Assembly (NCBI GenBank): GCA_002221725.1
Contig: NJFT01000078.1
Span: 96,703 to 160,702, forward strand
Reading direction: 5' to 3'
Length of the DNA stretch: 64,000 nt
DNA from: Scedosporium boydii
Taxonomy: Eukaryota > Ascomycota > Sordariomycetes > Microascales > Microascaceae
The position numbers were made by a program, and so were the translations under genes. Shown in pieces: positions 49,879 to 62,084 of the stretch (its first letter is position 1; the number at the start of each line of letters is the position of its first letter). Under the pieces are notes generated by a model. That model worked only from the letters and a program-made list of their open reading frames with translations, did no database searches and was not told the DNA's origin.

Positions 49879-51165
49879 TTACTCCAACCGATATAACCCA
49901 TCCTGATACTCAACTCGATGCCTCCTGCTCCCCGCCCCAATCGTAGCCCTCCGCCTGGGCATCCACCTCTCCTTCAACCTCTCCTTCTGCGCCTCCTCAT
50001 CCTCCTCCTCATCCATGACGGGTGCGGGCCTGGGAGCAGGAGCCCACTGCCCGGGAGCGGGCGCGCCGCTCCACCCTAGACCGAGGTTTGCAAACGGATC
50101 TACCAACCCCGCGGGGCCGGCGCCAGATGAAGAAGCCATGCCCGCACCGACGGAGGGATGAATCTCCACCGTCGGCCTCACATACGAGGTTGGTCGCCTC
50201 GAAGGAATGGGCTGAGTAGGCCGGTCGGCAATGTTCCGGTTCGCTCGCGCAATGCGAGCCTCCTGCCTCTGCCGCCAGGCCTCGTCCTTGGCCTCCTCGA
50301 GCTGCTCCTTCTTCTCCTTCTCCTTGCGCCGCCGCCTCCTCTCCTCATCGCCCGCATTATTGTGCGAGTGGGAGTGAGAGTGAGAGCTAGAGCCTCGGCT
50401 GTGGTAAGAGCTGTCCGAGGGCTGGCGCCTGTGATGGCCACCTCGGGAGGGCGAAGGGGAAGAGGACGAGGGGGAGGAATAGGACTCCTCGCCGGGGACC
50501 TCAATTCGAACGCGCGGCTTGCTCTCCTTCTGAGGACGCGACCGCTCGTCCACTATGACGGGGCGGTGCCGAAGGGCAGGGTCCTGACCGAGAGGTCCGC
50601 TGATGTAAGAAGGTGAAGGGGGTGCTGTGCGGGGGATGTCGAAGCTTTGAGGGGGAGTGCGAGGCGTGGGAGGAGCCTCGACGATGATGATACGAGTGTT
50701 GCTGTTGCCGCCCTTCTTGGCATCCTCCTTGTGGTAGCTGTTGCTGCTGGTGCGCCGGCGGTGGCTCGAACGAGACGGCTCGGTTTCCACGTTCACCATG
50801 TCTTGGCCGTTGATGAGGATGGACGGACGCCTATATCGGTGACGCTTCTCGCGAGAGGCAGAAGAAGCTCCACTGCGGGCATCGGAATCGGATTCGTGGG
50901 TCGTCACGGGTGTAGTTTGGCCTGGTGTGAGACGTGGTGAAGGGGGGAAGTAAACGCCCTGGGAGTTGAACCGAGGAGAAGCGCCGGGGATGTCCACGGG
51001 AGCGGTTGGTGTCGCCGGCGTGGGGGGCTGATGGCCGAGGGGGTGCTTGAAGACGATGGGGTCGCAGGGGATGCCGCGACGGTAGGCGGTGCACCGGCGG
51101 ATCTCGCGATTCTCGCGATGGATGCCGTCGGCGCTGATGAAGGGGTAGATGTCGGTGGTGCACAT
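49879..51165 (-). CDS. Disordered conserved-looking protein, function unknown
   Basis: Single exon, 428 residues, from ATG at 51165. The N-terminal 40 residues are distinct, with Cys2, Cys25 and Cys34 in a compact basic segment, and probably form the conserved part. The rest is largely disordered: Ser/Pro/Arg-rich segments, a His-Ser repeat (SHSHSHSHNN, 260-270), and a charged helix of Arg, Lys and Glu (about 273-313) that may be a coiled coil. The C-terminal 40 residues are basic and end in a YRLE tail. Proteins of this shape are common in filamentous fungi and often unnamed; a regulatory or scaffold role is possible but unproven. The frame closes without introns. The upstream flank has a perfect palindrome at 51811-51826. 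Confidence 0.8.
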   Translation of the reverse strand: MCTTDIYPFISADGIHRENREIRRCTAYRRGIPCDPIVFKHPLGHQPPTPATPTAPVDIPGASPRFNSQGVYFPPSPRLTPGQTTPVTTHESDSDARSGASSASREKRHRYRRPSILINGQDMVNVETEPSRSSHRRRTSSNSYHKEDAKKGGNSNTRIIIVEAPPTPRTPPQSFDIPRTAPPSPSYISGPLGQDPALRHRPVIVDERSRPQKESKPRVRIEVPGEESYSSPSSSSPSPSRGGHHRRQPSDSSYHSRGSSSHSHSHSHNNAGDEERRRRRKEKEKKEQLEEAKDEAWRQRQEARIARANRNIADRPTQPIPSRRPTSYVRPTVEIHPSVGAGMASSSGAGPAGLVDPFANLGLGWSGAPAPGQWAPAPRPAPVMDEEEDEEAQKERLKERWMPRRRATIGAGSRRHRVEYQDGLYRLE

Positions 51166-54100
51166 TGTTGCGGTGGTGAGGGTGTTTTGGGTAGTGGTGT
51201 TGGTAGTGACTCGGAGGTCAACCCCGGTGTTTGGGGGAATGACGATCTGAGTTGATATACGGGTTTGCTTCTTGGGATGGCGCGAGGTAGTGTGCCGGTC
51301 AGACGAAGATGTCGAGGTGAGTGTGTAAGTTGGTGAGTGGGCCGGCTGGATCAGATCACGAGTGTGGGCAAGCGACAGTTGAGTTTGCTTGTGTTGATGT
51401 TCAAGACATATAAGATGTTGTTATCGAGGAAGATGGAAGGATGTGTTCGAGGTGGAAGGTCAAGGCAAGAAGTATGATGTGGGCGGGATATGTCTTGATA
51501 TATATAAGCAGTTGAGTGGAAGGTGTGTGTTGAGTCAAGTGTAAGTAAGAAAAGTCTAGGCAGGTACAGGAGATTATATGTAAAAGTGGTTCGAGGATTG
51601 GACTTGGAGTGTAAAGGGAGGATGTGGATGATGTTGATGCAGGTGTCGCGGCAGAGATTTGGAGTGGGAGGTCGAGGACATTTTTAAACATCGCGCGTGT
51701 AAGACGAAAGACGTCCAGTTGCGGGTGGTACCTACGAGCAGAGGGAAGGACTAGACTGAGACATTGACATGGGACCAGAGCTCCGCCAGCTTGCAGGGAT
51801 GTATAGAGGGTACGAAGTACTTCGTAGGGCCTAGGACTAGGCCGGGCAGGAGCAGGAGGCAGGGGTGTGTGGCTTTGCCCGGGTCTAAAATCGACAAGGG
51901 CGTGGGCGGACTGAAGTGGACAATGGCAGGAAACCACGACCAGGGTCGCCAAGTACTTTGTACCACATCAAAGTGGATGACTGTTGATGGGTCTTGCCCA
52001 CAGCCCACAGCGAAGGACACAAGAGCCCATCTTTGTGCTCATGTCTCCTGTACTTTGCGCTGCGTGCTCTGTAGGCAGCAGAGAAATCAATCCGAGTCGA
52101 GGGATTGGTCCTACCCTACTTGCATTGTCTTGTTAGTACAGGCTTTGCAGAGCAGAGGAGAGGGGTGTCGATATACTTGTAGAGCACAGGGTTTTGGATG
52201 TGACCAAGAAAAAGGAAAGAGAGCCGAAAGCCAAAATCGTTTTACTGGGGTTATTTTTACTTCCCACTTTCTTCCTTCGTACAAGTATCCTAACCCTGCA
52301 GGCCAAATTGGCTGCCTGGTCTTAGGGCTGCAAGGTAATCGGACGTGGTCTGTCCGGTCCCTCTCTCTCGCTCAAGGTTTTTGTCAATTACAGGCTCCAG
52401 TCCCAGAGACTTTGAATTTCCTCCGCAGGGTCACATTGATTTTCCAAAGGATCGAATTGATTGATGCCTTCTAGGGCTGGATGTTCGCCACTCAGCAGCG
52501 GGCACTGGCCAGGACCCCGTACCCCGTGGGCTGCTCCCCCCAGTCATGGATCTCCCGAGTTTTTCCTTTCCTTCTCTCTTCCCGTTTCCTGTTTCTCCAA
52601 TTTGATCCGTGCTTGGCTTTTAGGGTTCGAAGAAGTTATAGTTTACGATGGGGGTTTGTCTTACATCTCGGATATCCTGGAATAATTAGTAGGCTGCCAC
52701 TACTTTACTTTTAAATTCCACGCAAATGTCGCGTGTTAAGGAGCAGTGTCAAGCCAAACAATTCGCCCACTCCATTGTAAAAAAAGAAGATAATTCAAAG
52801 AAAAGACTCTGCATCTCCCGGAAACAAAGTTTCAACGTCGTGGCGACGTCCCCATCGCCAACCCGCCGATGAATCATACCTGCATTCCCATTCCGAAACT
52901 AATCCCAAAAGCATCACCCGCCATTGATCAATCTGTCGCTTCCCATCCACTTGAACCCTCGAGAGGGAAGAAACAGGAGCGGCCCACATTTTCCCTTTCC
53001 CCCCCATCCCCCATTATCGTGGAGGGGTGTGAATGGAGCCAACCCTCCAAGCCAATGGGGGGAGGGAGCTCTTTTCTTGGCTGAGCCACACTTCCCGCCG
53101 GCAAGTGACCTTGTGGGGTGGTGTTGTTGGTTGCCGCATTCTGAGGTTAGTGTCCTTATTTTACAGTCATAATGCCGGGAAATGGAAATAATGGGTGTCG
53201 ATGGGGTGTCGAGATGGCTTCATTCCGACTTACACGAGGAGTTTGGAATTTACGAGTTGAAGATCATGCCCACGACAATTTTTTTTTTCTATCAAGCTGG
53301 TTTTTTCTCGGATTTCTTTTCTGCCTCTCGCTGGCTGTCGAATACGTAATCAAGACCATCAGCTTCATCCTTCGAATATTCGTATGCCGCCAGAGCTATT
53401 TTAAGATGGAAGAGTTCATTGGAACAAGATCGCGCGCTCTCTCAAATGTTCGAACCGCTTCTCAGAACGAAAAAAAAATATGACGTCGACAACCCCTTGT
53501 ATTCCGAGTCCCTTCTTTCATGCGGGCCGTTGATGAGGTTGTTGATTTGCATGTCACATTTACTGACAAAAAATCTATTTAAGAAAAGAACGCCTGTTTC
53601 ATGAGGAAACCCTTGGACGAGGCTGGGTGGTCTACGCCTCTCAGTTGGCCCAAAGAATCGGAAGAATCCTGGAGGGAACCAATAGAGTCTGACAGAAGCT
53701 GGCCTGGCCTGGTCTTGGTCGGCCTCCCTCCTGGCCTCCTCCCTCCCTGACTTTGGTGAAAAGATATTCTTAGCCACGATCTCGTCCTGAGTACCTCTTT
53801 GATAAGCGACATTAGGGCTGAGATACAAGTACCAAATACACCTACTAACCGCTCAATGCGGGTCGTGTCCAGGAAAAGGGCAGCGTCAAATTCGTCTGGC
53901 AGCAGTGGCAGGTGACATGGGCTGTGCCACTCCCTGTAAGGATCCGCATGAGGCGTGGAGAGATGAGCAGCGTCGCAGAGCAGAACGACGCATAACCAAC
54001 AGATTGTGGATTTTTTCACAGCACCCAATCTGTCGGGTCCGTCTGCGACACCAAATGCAGAGTCGCAGACGATGAACTTCAAATTTAGGCTTTGTTCTTC

Positions 54101-57100
54101 TTCTTTTGACTTTGGTCGCGGCGGCGGGCCTACATTAGCCGCGGGTCGTCTGTTTTAATCTGCTGGGCAGTGGACTCGAGGCGAGAATTAGGCAGGGTTC
54201 GCTTGGGAGGTTGGATAATGGGTCGAACCCAATCTTGTTTTTTCTATTTTTTGTGGCGATCACCACACGATGTTTCGTTCCTAGGCTCCTGAGCTGGCCA
54301 GGAGGTTTTCGTGGAACAGCAGAACGCTTGAGAGAACAGGGGGGAAATGAAGGTCACGGCGGCAAACGAAACCACTTCGCATCCAATGCGCTGGGCCTTC
54401 TTAGAGACTCGGGCATTCTTTCTCTTTGCCATTGGTGTGAATTGATATTTTTGTCGTAATTATTTCGGGCTGGGGAGATTTGGTCTCCTCCCCGAGTTCC
54501 AGCCCAGGAGGTTCGCTTCATGCATTGAGAAGGAAGTTCACGAGGAACAAATCATTTGACGATTGGAGTCTTCAATTTGCTCGTGTTCGTACGGCGAAAC
54601 TCAACCTCGGACTCCTTTCCAAGGCGCGAACAAAAATTAAGTACGAAGTAAGATGGAGGGGGAGTGGGTGTCTTGCCTTCGTCAGCTCAAATTTCTGGTG
54701 CCTGTTGAGATCCTATCAGGCTGGCCTTGGATGGCATCGTCGGTTTGTCTGTCCCTCCTCACGCATTTTGATCTAACATTGACATACTTTGTAACCGCCA
54801 GACAGGCCGACCGACCCGTCTCGGTCTGTCTGCTTTGAAATGCCAGTTTGTGGAACACCTTCAAACCAAGTCACAGCTGGCGCATTTTTTTTAGAGTTGG
54901 AAAGTTCTCTTCTTCCCATCTTCCCTCCTCCCCCCTTTTCCCAGATTACGAAGCATCAAACATTTTGATCACAGATAGCCAATCTTAAATCTGCCTTTGG
55001 CCCTATCATCTGTCGACGGTGCCATGATGATTACGTGCTTCCCGCACCCAGCACAGCCTGCGGTGTCACCGGCGGATGCTTCTTTGCCCCGAACCGAAGA
55101 ACTTACCGTGGTGTGTTTTGCTTGGTCTTTCTGCAAGGGGAACCACTGAGAGCGGTGCACGTTGCAAGGGACAGAGAGGATGTTATTTGTGAATTGGCAC
55201 ACACACACGCACTCTCCAATTGTCTTTCTGTGTGTGTGGTGGAGGGGCTGCGCAGCCTGGTTGTGGAGATTGTCTGTCAGTCTGAGGCTATTAGTCGTGG
55301 CTGGTAGGCTGGGCTGGTCATCATGGAAGACTGAATCAAGTTGAACTTTATTACTCTGTACACTTGCCGGGTCTTGCCGAATACTGGAGCCTAACAGACA
55401 CATCAATTCTTCGTCAATGCGTTCAGCAAACATTCCGTGCTACTGCGCAGTTACAACTAGCCTGGTCAAGCCAACACGAGGCGCAGCAGCTGGTCGCGGG
55501 ATGGGCTAGTGTGCCGAGTTAGTGTACTTCGTAGTGTCCTCGTAGTGCTCATTAGTGCCGCTGTTTAAGCCTGATGTGACCTCAATGGTTGCTGCTACTG
55601 CCAGGCCCGGCGACTCAATCACGCTACAGACCTTGACTTGGCCCGCCGTGGCCTCCTGATGGGTCAATTGGTCGATGTGGAAAAACTACGTCGTCTCAAG
55701 GAGAATTACTTCTAAGAACAAAAAAAGTATGGATTTTTTACAGTTGGGCACGAAAGCCGAGTTCAATGCGACCGCCGTCTCCGAGCCAGCTGCGTTGTTA
55801 GTGGAAGTTGAAGTGAGCACGAGGTTGTCTTGGCCTCCTGGACAAACCCATCATTGGAATTGGCTTCATGGGGGTCTCCATGAAATGAGAATGAGGACAA
55901 GAATGAAAATTTGAAGAGCCCAGATGATGAAGACATGCACGACGCGCCACGATCAATTGATACGAGACGATGCTGTCTGTGGCTTGCATCATCAGCAGAA
56001 GTCCTGCATTAGCACGAGGTCTGTAAATCGTCATTCTCCCTCCATCTTCAATTCCAACCCTCGCTGCCTTCTTTAATTTCTCCGGGGGTTGCCAATCACG
56101 ACAGACCAGTGTCATCGCCGCAAGATTTTCCCCTGTGCTTTTTAGGACATCGGCCATCGATTCTCTCCTCCTCGTTCGTAATTATCCCTGCTCCTGTACG
56201 AGTACGTACCTCAGTATCTAATGTTTCCGCTTTCTTATCTCACAGCCTCACAATGCGAGAACCAATGCGGCTAGACTAATAGCTAACGGGAGGAGATCTT
56301 TTGTTTCTTCGGGCTTCGATCTCTCGCTTTTTGGAAATTCTGGAAGGGTTAGGCCAGGCCAAGCCAGGCCAGAAGAGAGACCGTTGAAACAATTTACCAT
56401 TTGCTTCGCCCAGCAATCTATAACGGCGATCATGCGCAGAGAATAAGACAGAAAATCCACTTCCAGCCTCGATCCAAAGCGAAAAAAATGATCAACCCCG
56501 ATCCTGGAGGCAAACCACCGGGGTTCAAAAGGGAGGGTCACATCGAGACCGTGACCCCGGACATTGGAGCTTTCAACCTCTAACGCGACCGTCAGCTCCA
56601 AAGCCTCATCCCGCCCTTCGCCACACTCAAACTCCCAGAAAAATTACAATCGATACTGCACGACTGCCGAGTACAGAAAGAAGTCATCACTTTGTGCTAC
56701 CCAAAGCTAAGACTGCCAAATTATCCGCATCAACAGCTACCAAGCCCGGTTATGCTTACGCAAGAGCTTTCTTTTTCCTTCTTCAAGGGTTTTTTCATGG
56801 TGCCCGGTAAGGCAGATTATCATCGAGAGGACTCCAGTGTGGCACATCAACCACAGCAAATTGCAATGCAGGAACAGCTTACAATCATCCCCTCTGTCCC
56901 TCCGTGGCGGCATTTGCGTCTCTGCCTCTGCTTCCTGTAAGATTCGAGTTTAAGCCTCTGGGAGGAAGCCAAAACAAACGTCAATCTCTCGACGAAAGCA
57001 AAATGCGACAAGTCGAATCCAATTGTAATTCTCCTTTTTGCAGCCCCCAACGCTCGCCACAAAGCTCCACGCAATTCCCCCTCCCTGCTAATCCTTTTTA

Positions 57101-59536
57101 TGCCCTACGCCCTACATTACAGCACCCCAGCCTTGCCAATGACGAGGAAAATGGGCTCTGCAACAATTTTCGAATCGTTGTAAGCCAAGATGGAGTTCGC
57201 CACCCGCCAAGCAGCTGCCCTGCAAGTTGCAGACGCCCTGCTGCAGCATGCAGCAAGCTAGATTAGTTTTCTTCGTTGCCCTTTTTCCCATGTCCCTCAC
57301 CAGTGCCAGGCTATTGAAGTATTGATTGAGCTTTACTGGTTCCACTCATTGGAGCTTGTACATTTCGACCTGCCAGATCCAAGCGGACACTTACACCAAC
57401 CAACGCCCGCTTCCTTCGGCTTCAGCCGATATTCCCTATTTTCTACTACACTTTGATGCTCCTCTCGCACTACTTACACATCTTCAACGGCCGCTCCCTG
57501 TCCATGAGGAAAACGTCCCTGCTCGGCCAATCCGGTCTTGTAAGCCACAGGCTGTTGCTTCTCTCCCTGCATTTGGAGACAAGGTTCTCACACACCTACA
57601 CGCGTCGTTTACAACTGCTTTTGATGGAACTAGGATGCGTATGCCCTCACGCCTCTATTCCCTAGCCTCCTTGACTCGCATATCCCCTCTGTCCACGTAT
57701 TCCCAATCCCATCATTGTTGCTCCCCATCACATTGGCCTGTCAGATTCTATATGCTGCCGGAAGGATCAAGAGGCTACCAAAGTCTTCACCCCCTGACCC
57801 GGGGAGTCAGAGTCGCAGCATATCATTGAATCCTTCTGGAGATCTAAACTTCTCTCTCTCACTCGGGGTGTGTCCGCCACTCAGCAGAGGCATCCCATTG
57901 CGGACAAGTTTCCTCGCGCACCACCTTTCCTCCCATATCACAGTGCCCTCAGTTCCTCACCTTCACCCCACGCCCCTCCTACCTCTCCCATCTCCTACTC
58001 TCTTTCCATCCTTGGTACCCGGGAGACGAGGGAAAAAAGAGACAAGTCACAGGAACCTACCATTATAAGGTCCCGTATCCAACCCCGTGACTCCCCAACG
58101 CATGGATGTCCTCTCGCCAAAGGAATCCTCCCTGTCCCTCACCTGTCATCACAGACACAAAAGGTTGCCGTGGGGCCTTTTGAACTCAGGCAGCAGGCCC
58201 AACTAGCGGCCACCAGGATCTTACTTGCCCGGCCCGCCACCTGTTGGTTCTGTTCTGCCAAGTGGACCTTTCTGTTTCTTCGGCCTTCTTTCCCTAGGCT
58301 CACTCCCCTTCTCCGCCTCATTCTTCCATATCTCATATCTCATCCTGAGTTCTGAGCCAGATACCCTAGAGAAACAAGAAGGGTGTTAGTCATGGTTCCT
58401 AACAGCGTCTTCCCTCCCTAGCCGGACACGCCCCTCTTCCTCGACACGCCCCCATCTCCCTGATCGTCTCCTCCTCCAACTCAAACTAGGCATCAAAGAT
58501 CCTCCAAAACGGCCTGTCCCTTCTGCCCGTGCCCGCTCACATTCTGCCGCCCTCATCAGGCACCAGGAAAGCAAGTCACCTTCTCCAATGCCTTCCGCCA
58601 TCCAACTGCCAACCGCCAACCGCCTACCGCCACCTATGACTCCTCTCGTCTCCTCCCCTCCCCCTCCCTCTCCCCCTCACGAGGCCTCAAAACGACGGCT
58701 TCCAGGCCAAGACGTATCTTCTCGTTCCATCTTCGTACCTTCGTGAACCTTCCTTTCTCTCTTCCCGTATAACATTCACATGAGTCGACTCGATGGCAAC
58801 CCGAAGAACATATCAGAGGATACCACCCCACTCCGGTCTTTCATTATATTATCCCATTAGTATACTATGCCATATGCGTGCGTACTTCATACTCGTTCGT
58901 TCGTGGAACACACTCCCCCTCCCTCCCTCCCTAACCACTTGCCTACCTCGGCCATATACCTTTGCCTCTTCGGTGACCCCAGAGTCTTCCCGGGTAAAAG
59001 AAACAGTTGGAGTGAGCAGAGGAATATGGGCGCCTGTTGGAACTTCGACACCTCCCCCATTCATCATCAACCCACCCTTCGTCTTAGCCTTGATGCTCCC
59101 TTCCTTCCCTTTCCTTCTCTTCGCATATACATCGATAGGATGATGAGCGTGATCGTGTATATCCCTCGTTAGCCGAGGGATCACCAAACCGAGGGATCTC
59201 CAGAAAAGGTTCATCGAAGTACCTCCTAACGTCCCAACGGCAGGGCGCGCGAACTGCGAACTGCAGGACACCCAAAGTGTAAAAAAGGCGGCCCGGCAGG
59301 CAAACACTATACTCCCACTCCCCTCCCCGATAAAAAGAAACTTGTAGCAATTCCATGGTCCTCGTACAAGACTGTATATCCCTCACGTTCCCTCATACTG
59401 CATTAAACACGCTACATGCACATTAACAGAAACACCAGGCCCCCATCCACCCCATCCCCAAGTCTCGTTAAAAGAAAAAGAGATGCAAGGAAAAAAAAAA
59501 GACCACCTACAACGATAACACGGGTACCCACCCCCC
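51166..59536. other. Gene-poor spacer, about 8.4 kb
   Basis: The right half lies downstream of the palmitoyltransferase gene and the left half upstream of the disordered protein. No intact gene is supported. Copies of the dispersed 9-mer occur at 51811, 51818, 54642 and 55525. From about 57330 to 59400 the plus strand is strongly pyrimidine-rich with overlapping non-coding-looking frames; this may be the leader or body of a non-coding plus-strand transcript. Confidence 0.5.
51811..51826. repeat. 16-bp perfect palindrome TACGAAGTACTTCGTA
   Basis: Two copies of the dispersed 9-mer meet head to head with a two-base overlap, making a perfect inverted repeat 646 bases upstream of the ATG at 51165. 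Confidence 0.9.
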
Positions 59537-62084
59537 TTACACCTCCTCGCCCGCCACAGCTTCATACCCGCCCCTCCTCCTCCTCCCCACCTCCATCATC
59601 CTCGGACTCTCATACATCTCCGAGTAATTCACCACCTCGCCACCCAGACACGCCTGCCCGCTCCTCCTCTCCCCGAAAACCGGAGCGGGATCGCACAGGA
59701 AATCCTTGCAATTCGTCATGCACCCCTTCGAGTAAGGGTTCTTCCTCCTGCGCCTGTCCTTTGCGCTGCCCGTCGCCGCGCCGCGGCCGCGCACGGTTTC
59801 GATGAAGGGGTCCACGCCTAGGATGCGGGCCCAGTTCTTGATGAAGCCGCCGCCGTGACGTCTTCGATGATGGTGCCCGTGGGGGCCGGCTTCCGTGGCG
59901 GAGTGAGCAGGGTGGTTCGGGTCGAGGGGCGTTCCGGTCGAGGTGAAGGCCATGGTGAGTTCGGCGTCTTGGATGCCGAACATATTTTCGTAGGTCGTCA
60001 TGGCGCGCGAGATTTGGATGACTTGGACGAAGAGGAGCATCGAGACCCAGGTGAGTTGGAGGGTCGCCCAGATGGCGAGGATGAGGGTGTAGGCGTCGGC
60101 GTTGATGACCTTGCACAGGCTGGCGCCGAGGAGATTGCAAGAGTCGGATGCCTTGGGGGTTAGGGCAGAGAAGTCTGAAGCAGGTGTCAGTTTTGAAGTG
60201 GGATCATTAGTAGTAGGAACGCTTACAGTAGTACAGGATCCAATCATAAAACAAGATGCCACCAGTAAGACCGACGACGTAAAAGAAGAAATTCCTATGG
60301 TTGTTGACGCCAACACAGTTATATACCCAAGGGCAATGACTGACCATACAGTTAGCTACCCATCTCGATAATTCTACCATGGTGGGGAGAGAGACTCACT
60401 GATCATGCTTGGCAACACATCTCTGACATCTCTTGCAATGCTTGCTCCTCAAAGGTGTGCGAATCATACACGTCACACAAAAGTTGGAATCGTCATACTT
60501 CCACTCCTTGAGCAGCTCATCGATAACCGCCTTTTGCTCCGCGATACCCTTCATCTTGGGCACAAAACCAGGGTCGTAGACCATGCAGGTCATGTAGAAG
60601 TAGGCGACAAATAGGTAGCAGGATAAGAATGCGAGATTGAGGATCCAATGTGTCTCGGTGGCTAGGCGCAGACATTAGCGAGAGGGAAGGGAATCGAGGT
60701 AAAGAGGCAGACGGAAATACATACCCGATGAATAAGTGGTCGCCCCAAACACCGGGTACAACCAGTTCAACCCGATCAAGAAGAGTGATCCGGCGAAGAT
60801 ACCCGCTAACCATGGCTAGAAGAAGAGAAAGACATTAACATTTTGCACTGAACGACAACTCGGAATCCCACTCTACCAAACAAACTTACCGTCCTCTGGT
60901 AATGTCGCATATCTGAAGGCGCATGCTCCAGAACCTGATTCGCACACCACATCAACCCATACCCAACCGCAAGGGCGATGGGCACACCCGCAAATATCGG
61001 CATATGTGCTAATATGCTAATCACAGCCCAGATAAGAATCGTGGGAAAGACGAACAAGAACTTGTTCACGAAACCCCTCCTATCCTTGAGAAAGTACGAC
61101 GCCCACGGCCAAGGAGGGATGATGGCATGTCCATCACTGTCATATCCGCACTCCCTAAGGGCGCGGTGCCACTGAGCGGTCGTGTTCAGCTCCTGCGCCG
61201 TAACGGCGGGCGTCTTCCCGGTTTCCGTCTTCGCGAAGCGATCGGACCCGTACTCGATGAGCTTAAGAATGCAAGCAGCCGACCCCTTGACGAGAGCCCA
61301 ATGCAACGCCGTGAACCCTTGCTCGTCAACGGCATCGACACTAGCGCCCCAGCGCAGGAAGACGTCGACGCACTGCGGGAAGCCTTTGTAGGCGGACCAC
61401 ATGAGCCCCGTGTGGCCGTAGCTGTCGGCGACGTCGACAGGGATGCCCTGGTGGAGCAGGAGCACGAGCAGGAGGACGTTGCCGTTGAAGGTGGCGATGT
61501 GGAGGGTGTTGTAGCCTTGCGAGTCGGTGATGAGGGGGTCTGCGCCGTGTTGGAGGAGGAAGTTGACGACGTAGTAGTGGCAGCGCTGGGCGGCCCATTG
61601 GAGGGGCGTCGCGACGGAGTCGCCGCCCTTTTTGTTGACTTCGGCGCCGTGCTCGACGAGGAACTTGCACATGGCGTACTGGTTGTTTATCGCCGCCCAC
61701 TGCCCGGATCGAAAGGAGGTTAGCGAAAGTGAAAAACAGGAGCGCTAGGCGTAAAGATGGGTCATTCCCCCATTCAATACTCACATGTAGCGGCGTGATG
61801 CCCTCCTCGTCTGTGTACGTAGCATCATACTCTCCCGACTCGAATAGCTTCTCCATGCCGGCGACGTCGCCAATCCTCGCAATCTGCATTATGTCGTTCT
61901 CGACCGGAGCGGGCGCCGCGCCGAGGGCTTCGACGGCCGGGGTCGCATCGTTGGTGAGTTCGCCCAGCTCCATTTCGCTGTTGATTATCGGAGCCGCGGC
62001 AGAGGATTTAGTGGAGAGATGGATGGGGAGGTGAGGGTGGTCGTGGGCGTTGGAGGAGTTGGTTCTCGACACCTTCCTATCCAT
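59537..62084 (-). CDS. AKR1: Ankyrin-repeat DHHC palmitoyltransferase, Akr1-like
   Basis: Six exons: 62084-61785, 61699-60890, 60815-60725, 60661-60400, 60339-60227 and 60174-59537 (introns of 85, 74, 63, 60 and 52 bases), 737 residues. A disordered N-terminus is followed by about six ankyrin repeats (about 65-290, including [25 protein letters not shown] and [13 protein letters not shown]), two TM helices, then the DHHC cysteine-rich domain. Its ligands lie in [19 protein letters not shown] and the catalytic cysteine is Cys490 in DHHC (487-490). Further TM helices and a cytosolic Arg-rich tail follow. Akr1-type enzymes attach palmitate to cysteines of substrates at the Golgi/endosome; in yeast these include casein kinases, and Akr1 also restrains pheromone signalling. 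Yeast Akr1 has DHYC whereas this one has DHHC. An intron lies inside the codon for the first His of the motif. Confidence 0.92.

Noticed and set aside
57326..58355. Overlapping plus-strand frames of 117-167 codons
   Set aside because: Low-complexity pyrimidine-rich sequence, several frames open together, no domain.
59610..60140. 176-codon minus-strand frame rich in Arg and Pro
   Set aside because: Out-of-frame shadow of AKR1-like exon 6.
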